A stretch of 33,655 bases of DNA, taken from positions 1 through 33,655 of the IMG/VR virus record IMGVR_UViG_3300030098_001465, one strand, 5' to 3'. The translations under genes were made by a program, and so were the position numbers. Shown here in pieces: positions 13,534-21,600 of the stretch (its first letter is position 1; every line of letters begins with the position of its first letter). The DNA is from a virus. The notes under the pieces were generated by a model. That model searched no databases, was not told the DNA's origin, and worked only from the letters and a program-made list of their open reading frames with translations.

Positions 13534-13588
13534 TATCTTTCTCCCTAAAGATAGGCAAGGTGGTATCTCTCCACCTATCCACCTTGCC
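13534..13588. other. two adjacent hairpins after the SSB-like gene
   Basis: First: TATCTTT (13534-13540) with AAAGATA (13547-13553). Second: GGCAAGGTGG (13554-13563) with CCACCTTGCC (13579-13588), 10 perfect pairs. An inner AGGTGG/CCACCT pairing competes with the second. No T-run follows; the next gene starts 8 bases later without a clear ribosome site. Confidence 0.8.
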
Positions 13589-13596
13589 AACAAACC

Positions 13597-13809
13597 ATGA
13601 CATTTATCACATACATTGCTGTACTTATAACATCTAGCCTACAGATTGTAGCCGTAGAGTTTACAGATAGAGACTTGTGTGTACAAATGGTGGAGCATTT
13701 AAACTATGGTCGTTTGGAAGGGAACTGTTATGAAAGATATAGGTATATCAAACTCCCTCCAGACAGACCAAAGTTCCTGAGGAAATTAGAAAAAAACGAG
13801 GAAATTTAA
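13597..13809 (+). CDS. small exported or membrane-anchored protein (70 aa)
   Basis: Starts with a hydrophobic stretch (MTFITYIAVLITSSLQIVAV, residues 1-20) that could be a signal peptide or anchor, followed by a short domain with two Cys (DLCVQMVEHL, GNCYERY) and a basic tail. Two cysteines outside the membrane could form a disulphide in the periplasm. No ribosome site is visible and the start follows a hairpin, so translation may need that RNA to unfold. Unrecognised; called on the clean frame and tight spacing to the next gene. Confidence 0.6.
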   Translation: MTFITYIAVLITSSLQIVAVEFTDRDLCVQMVEHLNYGRLEGNCYERYRYIKLPPDRPKFLRKLEKNEEI

Positions 13810-13810
13810 T

Positions 13811-14149
13811 ATGGATGGGTTTAATACAGAAGAAAAGCAAAGCAATTATATAGTATCTACTTTGGTGCATGCTTTATTTGAAAATAAAAAGTTTAAAGAA
13901 AAACTTAAAAATGAATTTGAAGAATTGATAGCCGTGCATGAACATTACTCTTCAAAGCCTAACCTTTATTCTTTTGAAGAAGTTATGAATATAACTGGTT
14001 TAGCTAGAGGAACTATTTATTTGCAAATGAAAGAAGGAACATTTCCTCAATCAATTAAGCTAGGGAAAAAGAGAGTGGTTTGGACTACTGAATCTATACA
14101 GAAATGGTTAGATGACTTAGTAGAAAAGAATGGAAGAATGTTAGATTGA
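13811..14149 (+). CDS. AlpA/excisionase-like DNA-binding protein (112 aa)
   Basis: Probable transcription factor or DNA-architecture protein. The C-terminal half (about residues 54-108) reads YSFEEVMNITGLARGTIYLQ, FPQSIKLGKKRVVWTTESI and QKWLDDLVEKN, a MerR/AlpA-type helix-turn-helix with wing and a WTTESIQKWL helix. The N-terminal half is a charged helical part that may allow dimerisation. No integrase is present, so an excision role is unlikely. Its stop overlaps the TTG start of the next gene. Confidence 0.72.
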   Translation: MDGFNTEEKQSNYIVSTLVHALFENKKFKEKLKNEFEELIAVHEHYSSKPNLYSFEEVMNITGLARGTIYLQMKEGTFPQSIKLGKKRVVWTTESIQKWLDDLVEKNGRMLD

Positions 14150-14361
14150 GTAGAATATTTCATGGGCAAGACCAGAAGGGCAGAGTAATAATCCAATGCC
14201 CTCATTGTAAAATGATGCACCATTTAGGTCACATACAATTTAAAAACATTAGATGTAAATGCGGAGAGCGTATCAACAACCCAGAGATTGAGCGTCATGT
14301 AGATATATTAAATGAAGAATGGGAGAGGATGAAATCTAAATGGCAAAAAAACAAAAAATAA
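14146..14361 (+). CDS. small zinc-ribbon protein with TTG start (71 aa)
   Basis: Start is TTG at 14146, overlapping the preceding TGA as TTGA. A CPHC pair (about residues 18-21) and a later CKC pair (residues 37-39) could bind zinc, with two His between them. The C-terminal half is a charged helix rich in Lys, Glu and Trp. Likely nucleic-acid or protein binding. No family recognised; overlaps the next gene by 22 bases. Confidence 0.65.
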   Translation: MSRIFHGQDQKGRVIIQCPHCKMMHHLGHIQFKNIRCKCGERINNPEIERHVDILNEEWERMKSKWQKNKK

Positions 14362-14540
14362 TAGTAGATATAGCAGATAGAATGGACTCCGTTTATTCTG
14401 GTGTAGATAGAGCAATTAAATATGAGATAGATTCTTTGAACTCTGTGATTAAAAAATTATTGAAAGATAATTCTCAGAAAGAAAAGATGATACAGAAACT
14501 TAAAAAGAAAATAAACTGTATGGGTAAAATTTATTTTTAA
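14340..14540 (+). CDS. small coiled-coil-like protein (66 aa)
   Basis: Lys-rich protein with hydrophobic residues at regular spacing (SVIKKLLKDNSQKEKMIQKL), suggestive of a coiled coil, and a short hydrophobic end (MGKIYF). Unrecognised. Start overlaps the preceding gene by 22 bases and a short gap leads to the next. Moderately sure that it is expressed. Confidence 0.6.
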   Translation: MAKKQKIIVDIADRMDSVYSGVDRAIKYEIDSLNSVIKKLLKDNSQKEKMIQKLKKKINCMGKIYF

Positions 14541-14551
14541 AAGGAAACTAA

Positions 14552-14782
14552 ATGGAAAAGCAACAAGTAATAATTAATAAATGGAAGTGTTCTAGGTGTG
14601 GAGACTCAGCAATAGTAAAAACTAAGAAGAATTACTATTGCTCTCCGTGTTCTCAACTGTTTCACAGAACAAAAGATAAAGCCATTGTTCAGGAGGAGCA
14701 GACTCAAAAGGTATCTCGTCTACAGATTCTTCAAAGCCTAAACTTAACTGAAGAGGAGCTTCACTTGTTGAGTTCAAAGTGA
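14552..14782 (+). CDS. small zinc-ribbon protein (76 aa)
   Basis: Two CxxC pairs (KCSRCGD and YCSPCSQ, about residues 13-35) form a likely zinc ribbon, followed by a helical tail ending LTEEELHLLSSK. Such small proteins bind nucleic acid or polymerase. AAGGAAA precedes the ATG. It is the last rightward gene, and its end overlaps the convergent endolysin gene by 22 bases, with no terminator between the two opposed units. Confidence 0.75.
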   Translation: MEKQQVIINKWKCSRCGDSAIVKTKKNYYCSPCSQLFHRTKDKAIVQEEQTQKVSRLQILQSLNLTEEELHLLSSK

Positions 14783-15240
14783 GGTCCGTCAAAAAAAGGT
14801 CTTTGATTTAATTTACGTTTGTAGTCTATGTATGATAGGTATGCCTCTTCCATACTTTTATCCCACTTAGCTAAATCAGAAACAGACCAAGCACCACCCC
14901 ATCTAAGACGGAAACCTTTTGTATCTATTTCTTTAGATGCAGACTGCATAGCGTCAGCAACATCATCATATACATTTACTTCCCAACATACATTGCCATC
15001 TATATAAGCAACCAAGTCTACTGCCCAACTTGTCATGTCATCCTGAAGTAAATGATAACTGTTCATAGTCTGAGACTTACCAGACTCAACTAATTTCTTT
15101 TGAGTATCTAAAGTTCTCACCCCACATGAAACTCCAAAATCTACTTTTGTTTTTTTAATAGCCAGGTTTACTATATCTACAAGAACTGGGTTAACCCCTT
15201 CTAATCTTTCTACACTTCTGTTTGATAATCTGAATGTCAT
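14761..15240 (-). CDS. endolysin, M15-family peptidase
   Basis: Cuts peptide cross-links of the host cell wall at lysis. The 159-residue protein carries the M15 signature: VSCGVRT (37-43), SYHLLQDDMTSWAVDL with His63 and Asp75 (zinc ligands), the RWGGAW segment (113-118) and a GPHFEL end with His154 as the third ligand. No signal peptide, so it depends on the holin to reach the wall. It overlaps the holin gene by 4 bases (ATGA). The spacing between His63 and Asp75 is longer than usual for this family (it holds an extra LLQDDM). Confidence 0.9.
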   Translation of the reverse strand: MTFRLSNRSVERLEGVNPVLVDIVNLAIKKTKVDFGVSCGVRTLDTQKKLVESGKSQTMNSYHLLQDDMTSWAVDLVAYIDGNVCWEVNVYDDVADAMQSASKEIDTKGFRLRWGGAWSVSDLAKWDKSMEEAYLSYIDYKRKLNQRPFFDGPHFELNK

Positions 15241-15602
15241 TTCTTTTTCCCTATTGGATTGAAAAATTTCTTAGCACTTCGTGTGGCGAATGATGCCGCT
15301 ACAATACTGCCCAAACTTACCTGATACCAAGTCGGCATCCCAGAGAGTGCAAGGAAGCCGTCAGTTACTATTTGCCTACCCCACTCGCCACAAAAACATA
15401 ATACCAAAGGTATAGAAAAAAGTATAGTTAACCATTCATCTTTCCAAGAAGATTGACTAGCTCTCATTGCCGCCAAATCCCAATCAATTTCTCCAGTAGC
15501 TTCTTTCATCTTAATAGTAGCTTCTGCTTTTTGAATAGCAGTCTTACCCTCAAGATAAGAAGAAGCTAAAGAACTAACTGATGTAAGTAGTGTACCTATC
15601 AT
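15237..15602 (-). CDS. holin, 3TM gene-transfer-release-like type
   Basis: Forms membrane lesions that release the endolysin. 121 residues: a helical N-terminal part with an Ala/Glu/Lys-rich stretch (KAEATIKMKEATGE), followed by W-KDEWLTILFSIPLVLCF (membrane segment about 57-72) and a second hydrophobic stretch (about 93-107), then a basic tail. The DWDLAAMRASQSSWKDEWL junction is of a type I associate with phage and gene-transfer-agent holins. Location just before the endolysin in a shared unit is strong support. Confidence 0.75.
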   Translation of the reverse strand: MIGTLLTSVSSLASSYLEGKTAIQKAEATIKMKEATGEIDWDLAAMRASQSSWKDEWLTILFSIPLVLCFCGEWGRQIVTDGFLALSGMPTWYQVSLGSIVAASFATRSAKKFFNPIGKKK

Positions 15603-15673
15603 TTAGGTTTCTTTATTGGTTTCTTAGGTGGTCTACCTTTCTTACTTCCGTAAGTTCCTTTCCCAGATGGCAT
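15599..15673 (-). CDS. tiny basic protein (24 aa)
   Basis: A 24-codon frame beginning MPSGKGTYGSKKGRPPKK and ending in a Pro/Lys repeat. AAGGAG lies 8 bases before its ATG, and its stop overlaps the holin ATG (ATGA), so it is very probably translated. A short Gly-Lys-Gly-Thr-Tyr-Gly-Ser start of this kind recurs, as I remember, in marine phages, but no function is known. Possible roles are nucleic-acid binding or leader-type coupling for the holin. Confidence 0.75.
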   Translation of the reverse strand: MPSGKGTYGSKKGRPPKKPIKKPK

Positions 15674-15686
15674 AGCAATCTCCTTT

Positions 15687-15809
15687 TTATTTTATAATAC
15701 TATTATTTTTTTTTCTTTCAACTCTCAAGCGAATGTAATTAATTGTAGTGTTGGCAGTTATCATTAATACAAGCCACAACTCCCAATAATGTATATAACC
15801 CCAAAGCAT
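15687..15809 (-). CDS. tiny membrane protein (40 aa)
   Basis: Starts with an ATG overlapping the stop of the upstream gene (TAATG). Residues about 8-27 (YWELWLVLMITANTTINYI) form a likely single membrane segment, with a basic C-terminal tail (RVERKKNNS) on the inner side. Stop is 13 bases before the next ATG. Unrecognised; could be part of holin control. No strong ribosome site, so expression probably depends on coupling. Confidence 0.55.
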   Translation of the reverse strand: MLWGYIHYWELWLVLMITANTTINYIRLRVERKKNNSIIK

Positions 15810-16015
15810 TATTTCTTTTCACTTCCTAACCAAAGAGAGAAGCAAGCACTAAAGCAACCAAACACAACTGAACAAAAACCAGATTGCTCAATAGTAGGAT
15901 TTTCTAAACTCATCATCCAGAGAGTAACTTGAAAACACATGATAGTAATTGCTATCATCATTAAGCGAGGTAGTATTTTCCACCTCAAGAATCTTTCCAT
16001 TGTAACTTCAGCCAT
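15809..16015 (-). CDS. small two-segment membrane protein (68 aa)
   Basis: Two hydrophobic segments (about 17-35, LMMIAITIMCFQVTLWMM; about 44-62, GFCSVVFGCFSACFSLWLG) separated by a short acidic loop. Short basic N-terminus. Placed in the lysis cassette, it could be a second holin or antiholin. Overlaps both neighbours at TAATG stop-start sites. Function inferred only from position and topology. Confidence 0.7.
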   Translation of the reverse strand: MAEVTMERFLRWKILPRLMMIAITIMCFQVTLWMMSLENPTIEQSGFCSVVFGCFSACFSLWLGSEKK

Positions 16016-16401
16016 TATTTAAACGCCTCCTTCATTGAGTTTAATAAGTCTTTAACTGTGATTCTTTTTTCTCTTGGTTCGTAGAGACATACGATTTGAC
16101 GAGGGCAAGCGTCAATGCTCTCCATGATTTCGATTCCCCCACTATTGTTTGCTCCTTCGTATAAACACCAGTATTGTCTTGTTGTTTTTCCTCTAAATGA
16201 TTCATGTACTTTTTCAACTTTCTTTAGTCTACATATAGTATATCCACCATTATCTAATGTGGGTCTGTAGTAATGTTCATGTGCTTCTGTCAAGCAAGAA
16301 GAGACCATAAGCAAAAGCAGAGAGGACAACAAAGCCGATACCAAAGGTACAGATGATAACAGTCCAGAATATAATTTTTTCTTTACGCTCTTGTGCTTCA
16401 T
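16015..16401 (-). CDS. lipoprotein with N-terminus embedded in the upstream gene (128 aa)
   Basis: Lys-rich start (MKHKSVKKK), then a long hydrophobic stretch and LMVSSC with a lipobox-like Cys at about residue 36, so a probable lipoprotein. The rest (about 92 residues, with a few Cys) is presumably exported. AGAAGGAAG precedes the ATG. The first 125 bases overlap the 3' end of the 162-residue gene in another frame, as in Rz/Rz1 spanin pairs, but the mature part is longer than typical Rz1. An outer-membrane spanin-like lysis protein is one option. Not recognised by family. Confidence 0.65.
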   Translation of the reverse strand: MKHKSVKKKLYSGLLSSVPLVSALLSSLLLLMVSSCLTEAHEHYYRPTLDNGGYTICRLKKVEKVHESFRGKTTRQYWCLYEGANNSGGIEIMESIDACPRQIVCLYEPREKRITVKDLLNSMKEAFK

Positions 16402-16765
16402 AAACTTCCTTCTGTCTACGCTTACGGATTTGTCCCTCCATTTGAATTAATTCATCCCATGCTTTTGTTCCGTGTGTAAACATAATGAAAGTTTTAAGCT
16501 CATCTCTTTGTTGGTCAAGTTTTTTCTTAGCCGCAAATGCTTCGATAGCTTCTTGCTCTATGCTCTGTCCATTAAAAACTTTGTTAAACATAGAGGGATT
16601 CTTTGCTCTTTTCTCTATGTTAGCTACATCAGATACAGCACCCATCCATTTAGATAAGTCTTGAGTCATAGCCTCAAGTTCTCTACCTGCCATGAACGCT
16701 TTTTTAATACCCCCAAATGCGGCAGTCGCAGTTGAGATAGCCGCACTTATAGTAAGAGGGTCCAT
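16277..16765 (-). CDS. C-terminal membrane-anchored helical protein (162 aa)
   Basis: N-terminal Ala-rich stretch (MDPLTISAAISTATAAFGGI), helical charged centre with likely coiled coil (KKKLDQQRDEL, GQIRKRRQKEVYEAQERKEK) and one C-terminal membrane segment (131-157). I recall similar MDPLT...A-type proteins in many marine podophages between fibre and lysis genes, without a known role. It precedes and overlaps the embedded lipoprotein. Since the anchor is C-terminal, it does not match the usual inner-membrane spanin topology. Confidence 0.72.
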   Translation of the reverse strand: MDPLTISAAISTATAAFGGIKKAFMAGRELEAMTQDLSKWMGAVSDVANIEKRAKNPSMFNKVFNGQSIEQEAIEAFAAKKKLDQQRDELKTFIMFTHGTKAWDELIQMEGQIRKRRQKEVYEAQERKEKIIFWTVIICTFGIGFVVLSAFAYGLFLLDRST

Positions 16766-16766
16766 C

Positions 16767-16937
16767 TTACATCCGTATAACTATACTTATTAATAAAAGG
16801 AGAGTAGCACCAGTAGAAGCAAGCATGATAGATTCAAGTCGCTTAACACGATTAAACAAATCTTTAAATTGAATACTGGTTTCAGTTTCAAGTTTAGCTG
16901 TGCGTGTATCAAGAGAGTTTAGAGTTGGTTTACTCAT
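16767..16937 (-). CDS. XhlA-like small membrane protein (56 aa)
   Basis: A 56-residue frame whose ATG overlaps the stop of the preceding gene (ATGA) and whose stop lies just before the next gene. The N-terminal part is a charged heptad-like helix (SLDTRTAKLETETSIQFKDL, VKRLE) and the C-terminal part one membrane segment (ASTGATLLLLISIVI). This arrangement resembles XhlA-type phage membrane proteins linked with lysis. The identification is by pattern only. Confidence 0.7.
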   Translation of the reverse strand: MSKPTLNSLDTRTAKLETETSIQFKDLFNRVKRLESIMLASTGATLLLLISIVIRM

Positions 16938-17494
16938 TCTTTAGGCCAATCGTAGATAGGAGCATTGCCAGTAGGGTTTCCATCACTATCGACTGGTGTA
17001 TCAAACAATGCCTTGAAAGCGGATAAATTAGAGCAAGCATTTATTTTATCTTCAATCGTTTTTGATGCCGTTCTTACTGCTGTTCTATAGGTAGAAGTTC
17101 CATTAGGAATTGCCGTTCCTGCCTCTGCTTTTCTAGTAACATACCAATCAGTAGCTTGAAGCCTGCCGTTAGCTGACTCTTTTGTTTTACGCACCCAGAT
17201 AGTTTTTAACCCTTCATTGATAATTTGGTTGCCATCATCATCTTTGAGCAAGTTCCCATCTTCATCTTTTGCATCTTCATCAGCTAGTTTTCTTTCAATG
17301 AGGGTTTTACCATCTGCTGACCAACCCCAATAGAATTTATTGTCATAGGGCGCAGGGTCATCTGTCCAAGTTAAACCTTTGGCTTTCTTTGTAGCATCAT
17401 CCCAAGTCATCCAGTTGTAAGGATGTGTAAAGCCGTCATCATCTTTCCACGACCTACCACCTGATATCTCTCGCGATTTATATTTCCAAACCAT
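16934..17494 (-). CDS. tail-fibre assembly or chaperone-like protein (186 aa)
   Basis: Follows the fibre genes, in the place where many phages carry a fibre assembly factor. The centre is very acidic (DEDAKDEDGN, DDDGNQIINEG). The part TDWYVTRKAEAGTAIPNGTS, then YRTAVRTASKTIEDKIN (about residues 115-150), is similar to the C-terminal domain of phage tail assembly chaperone-like proteins. The end, IYDWPKE, also fits. Role inferred from pattern and position. Confidence 0.68.
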   Translation of the reverse strand: MVWKYKSREISGGRSWKDDDGFTHPYNWMTWDDATKKAKGLTWTDDPAPYDNKFYWGWSADGKTLIERKLADEDAKDEDGNLLKDDDGNQIINEGLKTIWVRKTKESANGRLQATDWYVTRKAEAGTAIPNGTSTYRTAVRTASKTIEDKINACSNLSAFKALFDTPVDSDGNPTGNAPIYDWPKE

Positions 17495-17506
17495 TATGTC
17501 CTCCTA

Positions 17507-19870
17507 TCACCTTCCGTTAGCATACTTAAAAGGCATTTCAGCAAAAGCCATGTAAATAAATGTTCCTCCACTCGCATTTACTGTACCTCCAGTACCCCTT
17601 GCTTTGAAACCATTTGAATAAAAATCAAAAGCATTTGTTGTTGATTCTGCCTCTGCCGCATCATTGTCAGCTTGCAAAAGTGTTCCTGCTAAATTTATGT
17701 TATCTCTTTTGTTGTCATAGATGTACCAACTTGTTGTTGAATCTGTGCGTTTTACCATTAGCCACGCAGGCCGAAAACCAGTAAAAATAAATGGCCCATT
17801 TGAACTTCCATTTCCCGAATATGAGCCATACTTCGAATAAGATTCAACTTCTGCAAAAACATATGCTATGAAATCATCACCAGATTGATTTATATTTAAG
17901 TGTGTACCTAAACCAAATACAGATGAGGTGGGAAGCGTATTCCAATTTCCTGCTTCTTTGTCATCTGTTGTATTTAATCTTAATCGTTCAGATGCGTTAA
18001 ATGTGTTGTGCCAAACAATCCAATCATAAGTGTTTGTTCTACCTTTAACTATAATCATCTTTGGAACAGCTTCTAATCCATGAGCCACTGTTCCATTTGA
18101 ACCAGTACCAGTATAACTAATAATACTAAACCCTGCCTTAGTACTAACAGAACCAGTACTATCTATTGTACCTACACCTGTAGCTGAAGCGTCATTAGAA
18201 AATGCAGTACCTGCTTTCCAAGCCCAACCCACATAGGTATCAGAACTTGTATTAACACTAGCCGCAGTTCCAAGAGTAAAACCAGTCGAATCAAAAGATT
18301 TAAGACCTTGTGTCATATCAGTTTCTGCTGATGTGGCTTGTGAAGAAAGTCTTTTATTTGCACCTCTAACACTATCAAAAAGTCTATGGTCTTTTGTTCC
18401 ATCTCTATGCTTTATCCATACCCAATCAGGTTGAAAAGTTGTAGTTATAGATTTTTCTGAACCACTTCCTGTCCATCTTTTTGTAAGCTGATAGTCAGAT
18501 GGATTTTCATTTCCAAATGGACTAATTGTTGGTTCTGGAAGATTTTTTGCACATAATGCGAGGAAGCCAGACGGAGGTGTGTAGTAGAAATCTCCATGCC
18601 CATTTTCGTCTGTGTTTCCTTGTGCGGTTTTATTAGTATTAAAAGAACTATCTCCTCCAAAATTAATCATGGCTACTTCATTTCCTGCTGAATTTGCTGA
18701 AGTAAGAAAGGGGACAATAGTTGTCCACCCTTTGCTAGACCAATCTGTGTCTGTTTCAATAGCTGTATTATTTTTATAAAATGTTATTTCTTCGTCATCA
18801 ACATTTACTGCGACACCAATTATATCGCCAACTCCCCAAGTCGTTGCCTGATGACCATAATTAACTTGCTCATTATTGTTTGGATTATCTGCGTCTGCTA
18901 TGCCTATCCCAAGTTTATCATTACTACTTGCTGAAGATTGATGGTCAACTTCCCAATACCACTTACCTGACGAAACTCCAAAACTACCAAACGCTTCTTC
19001 ATTGTCTGCGAGAGTGATTAATGTATCGCCTATTGAAAAGTCTGCCGCTCCAGTATTGCTTAGTGCTAGTGGGTTCATAGTACAAAAATTATTTGTAGGT
19101 GTGTCTGGTCTATTGCAATCTGCCGCATTTACTGCACTTGTAGTAAAGTGATGCCCATTTCCACTACTATCTGCACCTCTCGTTGTTGAAGAAGGAGTAC
19201 CACTTCCAGTTTGGTCAAACTTTAAATAAAAACCATTTGTTCCGTAAGAACCAGTATATTTTTTTGGAATCCAAACATCTTCTTTTTCTTCTCCAAACGA
19301 GTCAGCCGTTAATTGTGTGCCATCAATAAAATGTGTCTCTGCCATATAGCCATCATGGTATCTTGTTCCATTATAACCTCTTTTCCCAATGTAATGTGTT
19401 GCCGCCGCATTAATGTTACTATCAACATTTGCGAATGTGTCATCTTCTGAGCCAAATTCTGTTTGCAATACACCATTTATATACATCTTAACTTTGTCAT
19501 TATTTGTGCTTTGCGTTAAATCTATAGCATAAACAAGATGATACCATGCACTTCTATCTTTTAATATTGCCTTTGTATCCTTTAAATCTCTGTCATTAGA
19601 AACTTCATTTTCAAACCTTAATGCTCCACTTTGCATACCACACTCAGTTTTATTTTGTGCGTCTGCTCCTGCTGTAAAAAACGATTTACTGTTTGACCCT
19701 GACGCTAACTTTACCCAAGTTGAAAATGTAAATACTTTTCTATTGCCTGCACCTGAGAATGTTTTTTCCATACATGATGATTGGCTAGTATTAAAACGAC
19801 ATGAAGAACTTATCTCATACGGATAAAAGCTAGATTCAGAAAACCATTTTTCTGAGGAAAAGTTAACCAT
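17507..19870 (-). CDS. tail fibre or receptor-binding protein with LamG- and SPRY-like domains (787 aa)
   Basis: Likely host-recognition protein at the fibre tip. Domains by eye: a concanavalin/LamG-type sandwich in about residues 40-215 (TFSTWVKLASGS, WYHLVYAIDL, KMYINGVLQTEF); a SPRY-like domain in about 280-420 (SSGKWYWEVDH, GIGIADAD, WGVGDIIGVAVNVDDEEITF); then a Ser/Gly-rich part with repeated strand motifs (WVWIKHRDG, YVGWAWKAG, IAYVFAEV, YMAFAEMPF) common in marine phage fibres. The ATG overlaps the stop of the T7-type fibre gene (TAATG), so the two are probably made together. Confidence 0.8.
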   Translation of the reverse strand: MVNFSSEKWFSESSFYPYEISSSCRFNTSQSSCMEKTFSGAGNRKVFTFSTWVKLASGSNSKSFFTAGADAQNKTECGMQSGALRFENEVSNDRDLKDTKAILKDRSAWYHLVYAIDLTQSTNNDKVKMYINGVLQTEFGSEDDTFANVDSNINAAATHYIGKRGYNGTRYHDGYMAETHFIDGTQLTADSFGEEKEDVWIPKKYTGSYGTNGFYLKFDQTGSGTPSSTTRGADSSGNGHHFTTSAVNAADCNRPDTPTNNFCTMNPLALSNTGAADFSIGDTLITLADNEEAFGSFGVSSGKWYWEVDHQSSASSNDKLGIGIADADNPNNNEQVNYGHQATTWGVGDIIGVAVNVDDEEITFYKNNTAIETDTDWSSKGWTTIVPFLTSANSAGNEVAMINFGGDSSFNTNKTAQGNTDENGHGDFYYTPPSGFLALCAKNLPEPTISPFGNENPSDYQLTKRWTGSGSEKSITTTFQPDWVWIKHRDGTKDHRLFDSVRGANKRLSSQATSAETDMTQGLKSFDSTGFTLGTAASVNTSSDTYVGWAWKAGTAFSNDASATGVGTIDSTGSVSTKAGFSIISYTGTGSNGTVAHGLEAVPKMIIVKGRTNTYDWIVWHNTFNASERLRLNTTDDKEAGNWNTLPTSSVFGLGTHLNINQSGDDFIAYVFAEVESYSKYGSYSGNGSSNGPFIFTGFRPAWLMVKRTDSTTSWYIYDNKRDNINLAGTLLQADNDAAEAESTTNAFDFYSNGFKARGTGGTVNASGGTFIYMAFAEMPFKYANGR

Positions 19871-21588
19871 TATGAAAAAGCCTTTGAAGGACTACCAAGC
19901 AAAATACTGTTGTCTGCTTTAATAAAATAAGGCACAACATCATATTGATTGTTGGTTGAAGATAAAGTTAAGCCACCACCATTTATACTTTCGTAATCGT
20001 CATGTAGTGAAACTGTGCCTGCTGAAGATGAACTTGGCTGAATGAATACAATCACTCCAGTTTGTCCAATTTGAGAACCCTCAGTAGTAGGAGCCGCTAA
20101 AGTATTTTGGCCACTTGCCAGAGTAATTATAAAATTTTGGTAGGTGTCATAATCAAGCACACCACTTGTTGCAGAAAGTGCCGCAGTATAAGTGCTAGGT
20201 AATTGTGCTTTTGTGAATGTATTCTGTGCGTTTGTTGCGACAATGTTTGCTCCTGCAAGGGTTGTTGCACCAGTACCGCCATTCGCTAAAGGTAATGTTC
20301 CAGTAACTTCAGCAGTAAGATTTACTCCACCATCCTTTATCGTTACTGCTCCACTCGATACTGCAAAGTTATCTGAATGAAATGAAGCTATACCTTTATT
20401 ACTTGTTGACGCATCTTCACCTGCAATAGTTAAGGTATCTGTAGCTGATACAGTAGCATCAATACCTTCACCGCTTGTTATTGTTAATGTATTTCCACTA
20501 GCAATAGATTGTGTAGTAGAGCCATCACTTAAAACAAACTCATTAGAACCATCCGCACCAGATTGAGCAAATGAAACACTAACACCCATGCCATCAGAAA
20601 AAGTACCATTAGATACCACATGAGTAACAGCTACTTTATTATAACCACTTGCATCTGTAACTGCACCTGAAACTTTAAAAACTGCATATACATCAGACGC
20701 ACCTTCTTTTACTATAAATATATAACCTCTAGCTATTGCATTTACAGCATCATCCCATGACTGAACATAAGTAGCTATATTTACTGAATTATCATCTACA
20801 TCATCTACATATAAAACAGATATTGAAGCTATTGTTCCATTGTTTCCATAAATTTTACCTGCACCACTATCTGCATCACTTGTATCTGTATCCCATGTCA
20901 TAGGAATACCAATACCTATAGGGCCTGTTGCACCAGTGGCACCAGTCGCACCAGTTGGTAAACCAAATGTAAAAGCGGCATTGTTGTTAGTAACAGCAAC
21001 AGAAGCAGTTGCAGAAGCACCTACTGTAAGAGTATTTGTAGCGGCAACACTTGCTGTAGTTAATTGTGATACAGCTTGAGGTACACCAGTAGAAGAATGA
21101 AAACCTAAAACTTTATCTAATCTATCTGCTTTTAAAGGTAATTCCATTGATACTGCACTATCTGAATCTTGTAATCGAACACCTCTTGAAGAAGTATCCG
21201 CAACGTCTGCATGAATAGCAACCAATCTATCTAACTCTGTATTTAGTGTTCCAATGTTAAAAGCACCAGAAGCAGGAAAGTCCGTTGTTCTGTCTAACGC
21301 AATAGACCTTGTTATAACTACAACTTGTGCCGCAGATGATGGGTCAACTGCATTACCAGTAGTAAAATGTATATAACCTGTGCTACCTGAAACATGAGAC
21401 GCATCATTATCTGAGTTAGCAGAAGTAGTGTAATGAGTAGTTAATGTTTTCTTAACATCATTAACGTACACATTTAAGTCTGCATCAGCAAAGAACTCAA
21501 AGTCTACTTCAAAAGCACTTTGAGAGCTTGCTCCCTGATTAAGAGTATAACTCTTTCTTGGTGTATTGTCTGAAACATTTATTGTCAT
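19870..21588 (-). CDS. tail fibre protein with T7-type N-terminal anchor (572 aa)
   Basis: Anchors the fibre to the tail. Residues 1-150 show the T7 gp17 N-terminal type ([20 protein letters not shown], then [11 protein letters not shown] and [15 protein letters not shown]). A short collagen-like run (GATGATGATG) follows at about residue 215, then beta-rich repeats. It lacks a clear receptor-binding tip, which may be supplied by the 787-residue protein encoded next. Confidence 0.88.
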   Translation of the reverse strand: MTINVSDNTPRKSYTLNQGASSQSAFEVDFEFFADADLNVYVNDVKKTLTTHYTTSANSDNDASHVSGSTGYIHFTTGNAVDPSSAAQVVVITRSIALDRTTDFPASGAFNIGTLNTELDRLVAIHADVADTSSRGVRLQDSDSAVSMELPLKADRLDKVLGFHSSTGVPQAVSQLTTASVAATNTLTVGASATASVAVTNNNAAFTFGLPTGATGATGATGPIGIGIPMTWDTDTSDADSGAGKIYGNNGTIASISVLYVDDVDDNSVNIATYVQSWDDAVNAIARGYIFIVKEGASDVYAVFKVSGAVTDASGYNKVAVTHVVSNGTFSDGMGVSVSFAQSGADGSNEFVLSDGSTTQSIASGNTLTITSGEGIDATVSATDTLTIAGEDASTSNKGIASFHSDNFAVSSGAVTIKDGGVNLTAEVTGTLPLANGGTGATTLAGANIVATNAQNTFTKAQLPSTYTAALSATSGVLDYDTYQNFIITLASGQNTLAAPTTEGSQIGQTGVIVFIQPSSSSAGTVSLHDDYESINGGGLTLSSTNNQYDVVPYFIKADNSILLGSPSKAFS

Positions 21589-21600
21589 GTCTTGTACCCC

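Noticed and set aside
13811-14149. Excisionase role for the AlpA-like protein, hinting at a temperate phage
   Set aside because: No integrase and no attachment-site-like repeat was seen, so a plain regulator is the safer reading.
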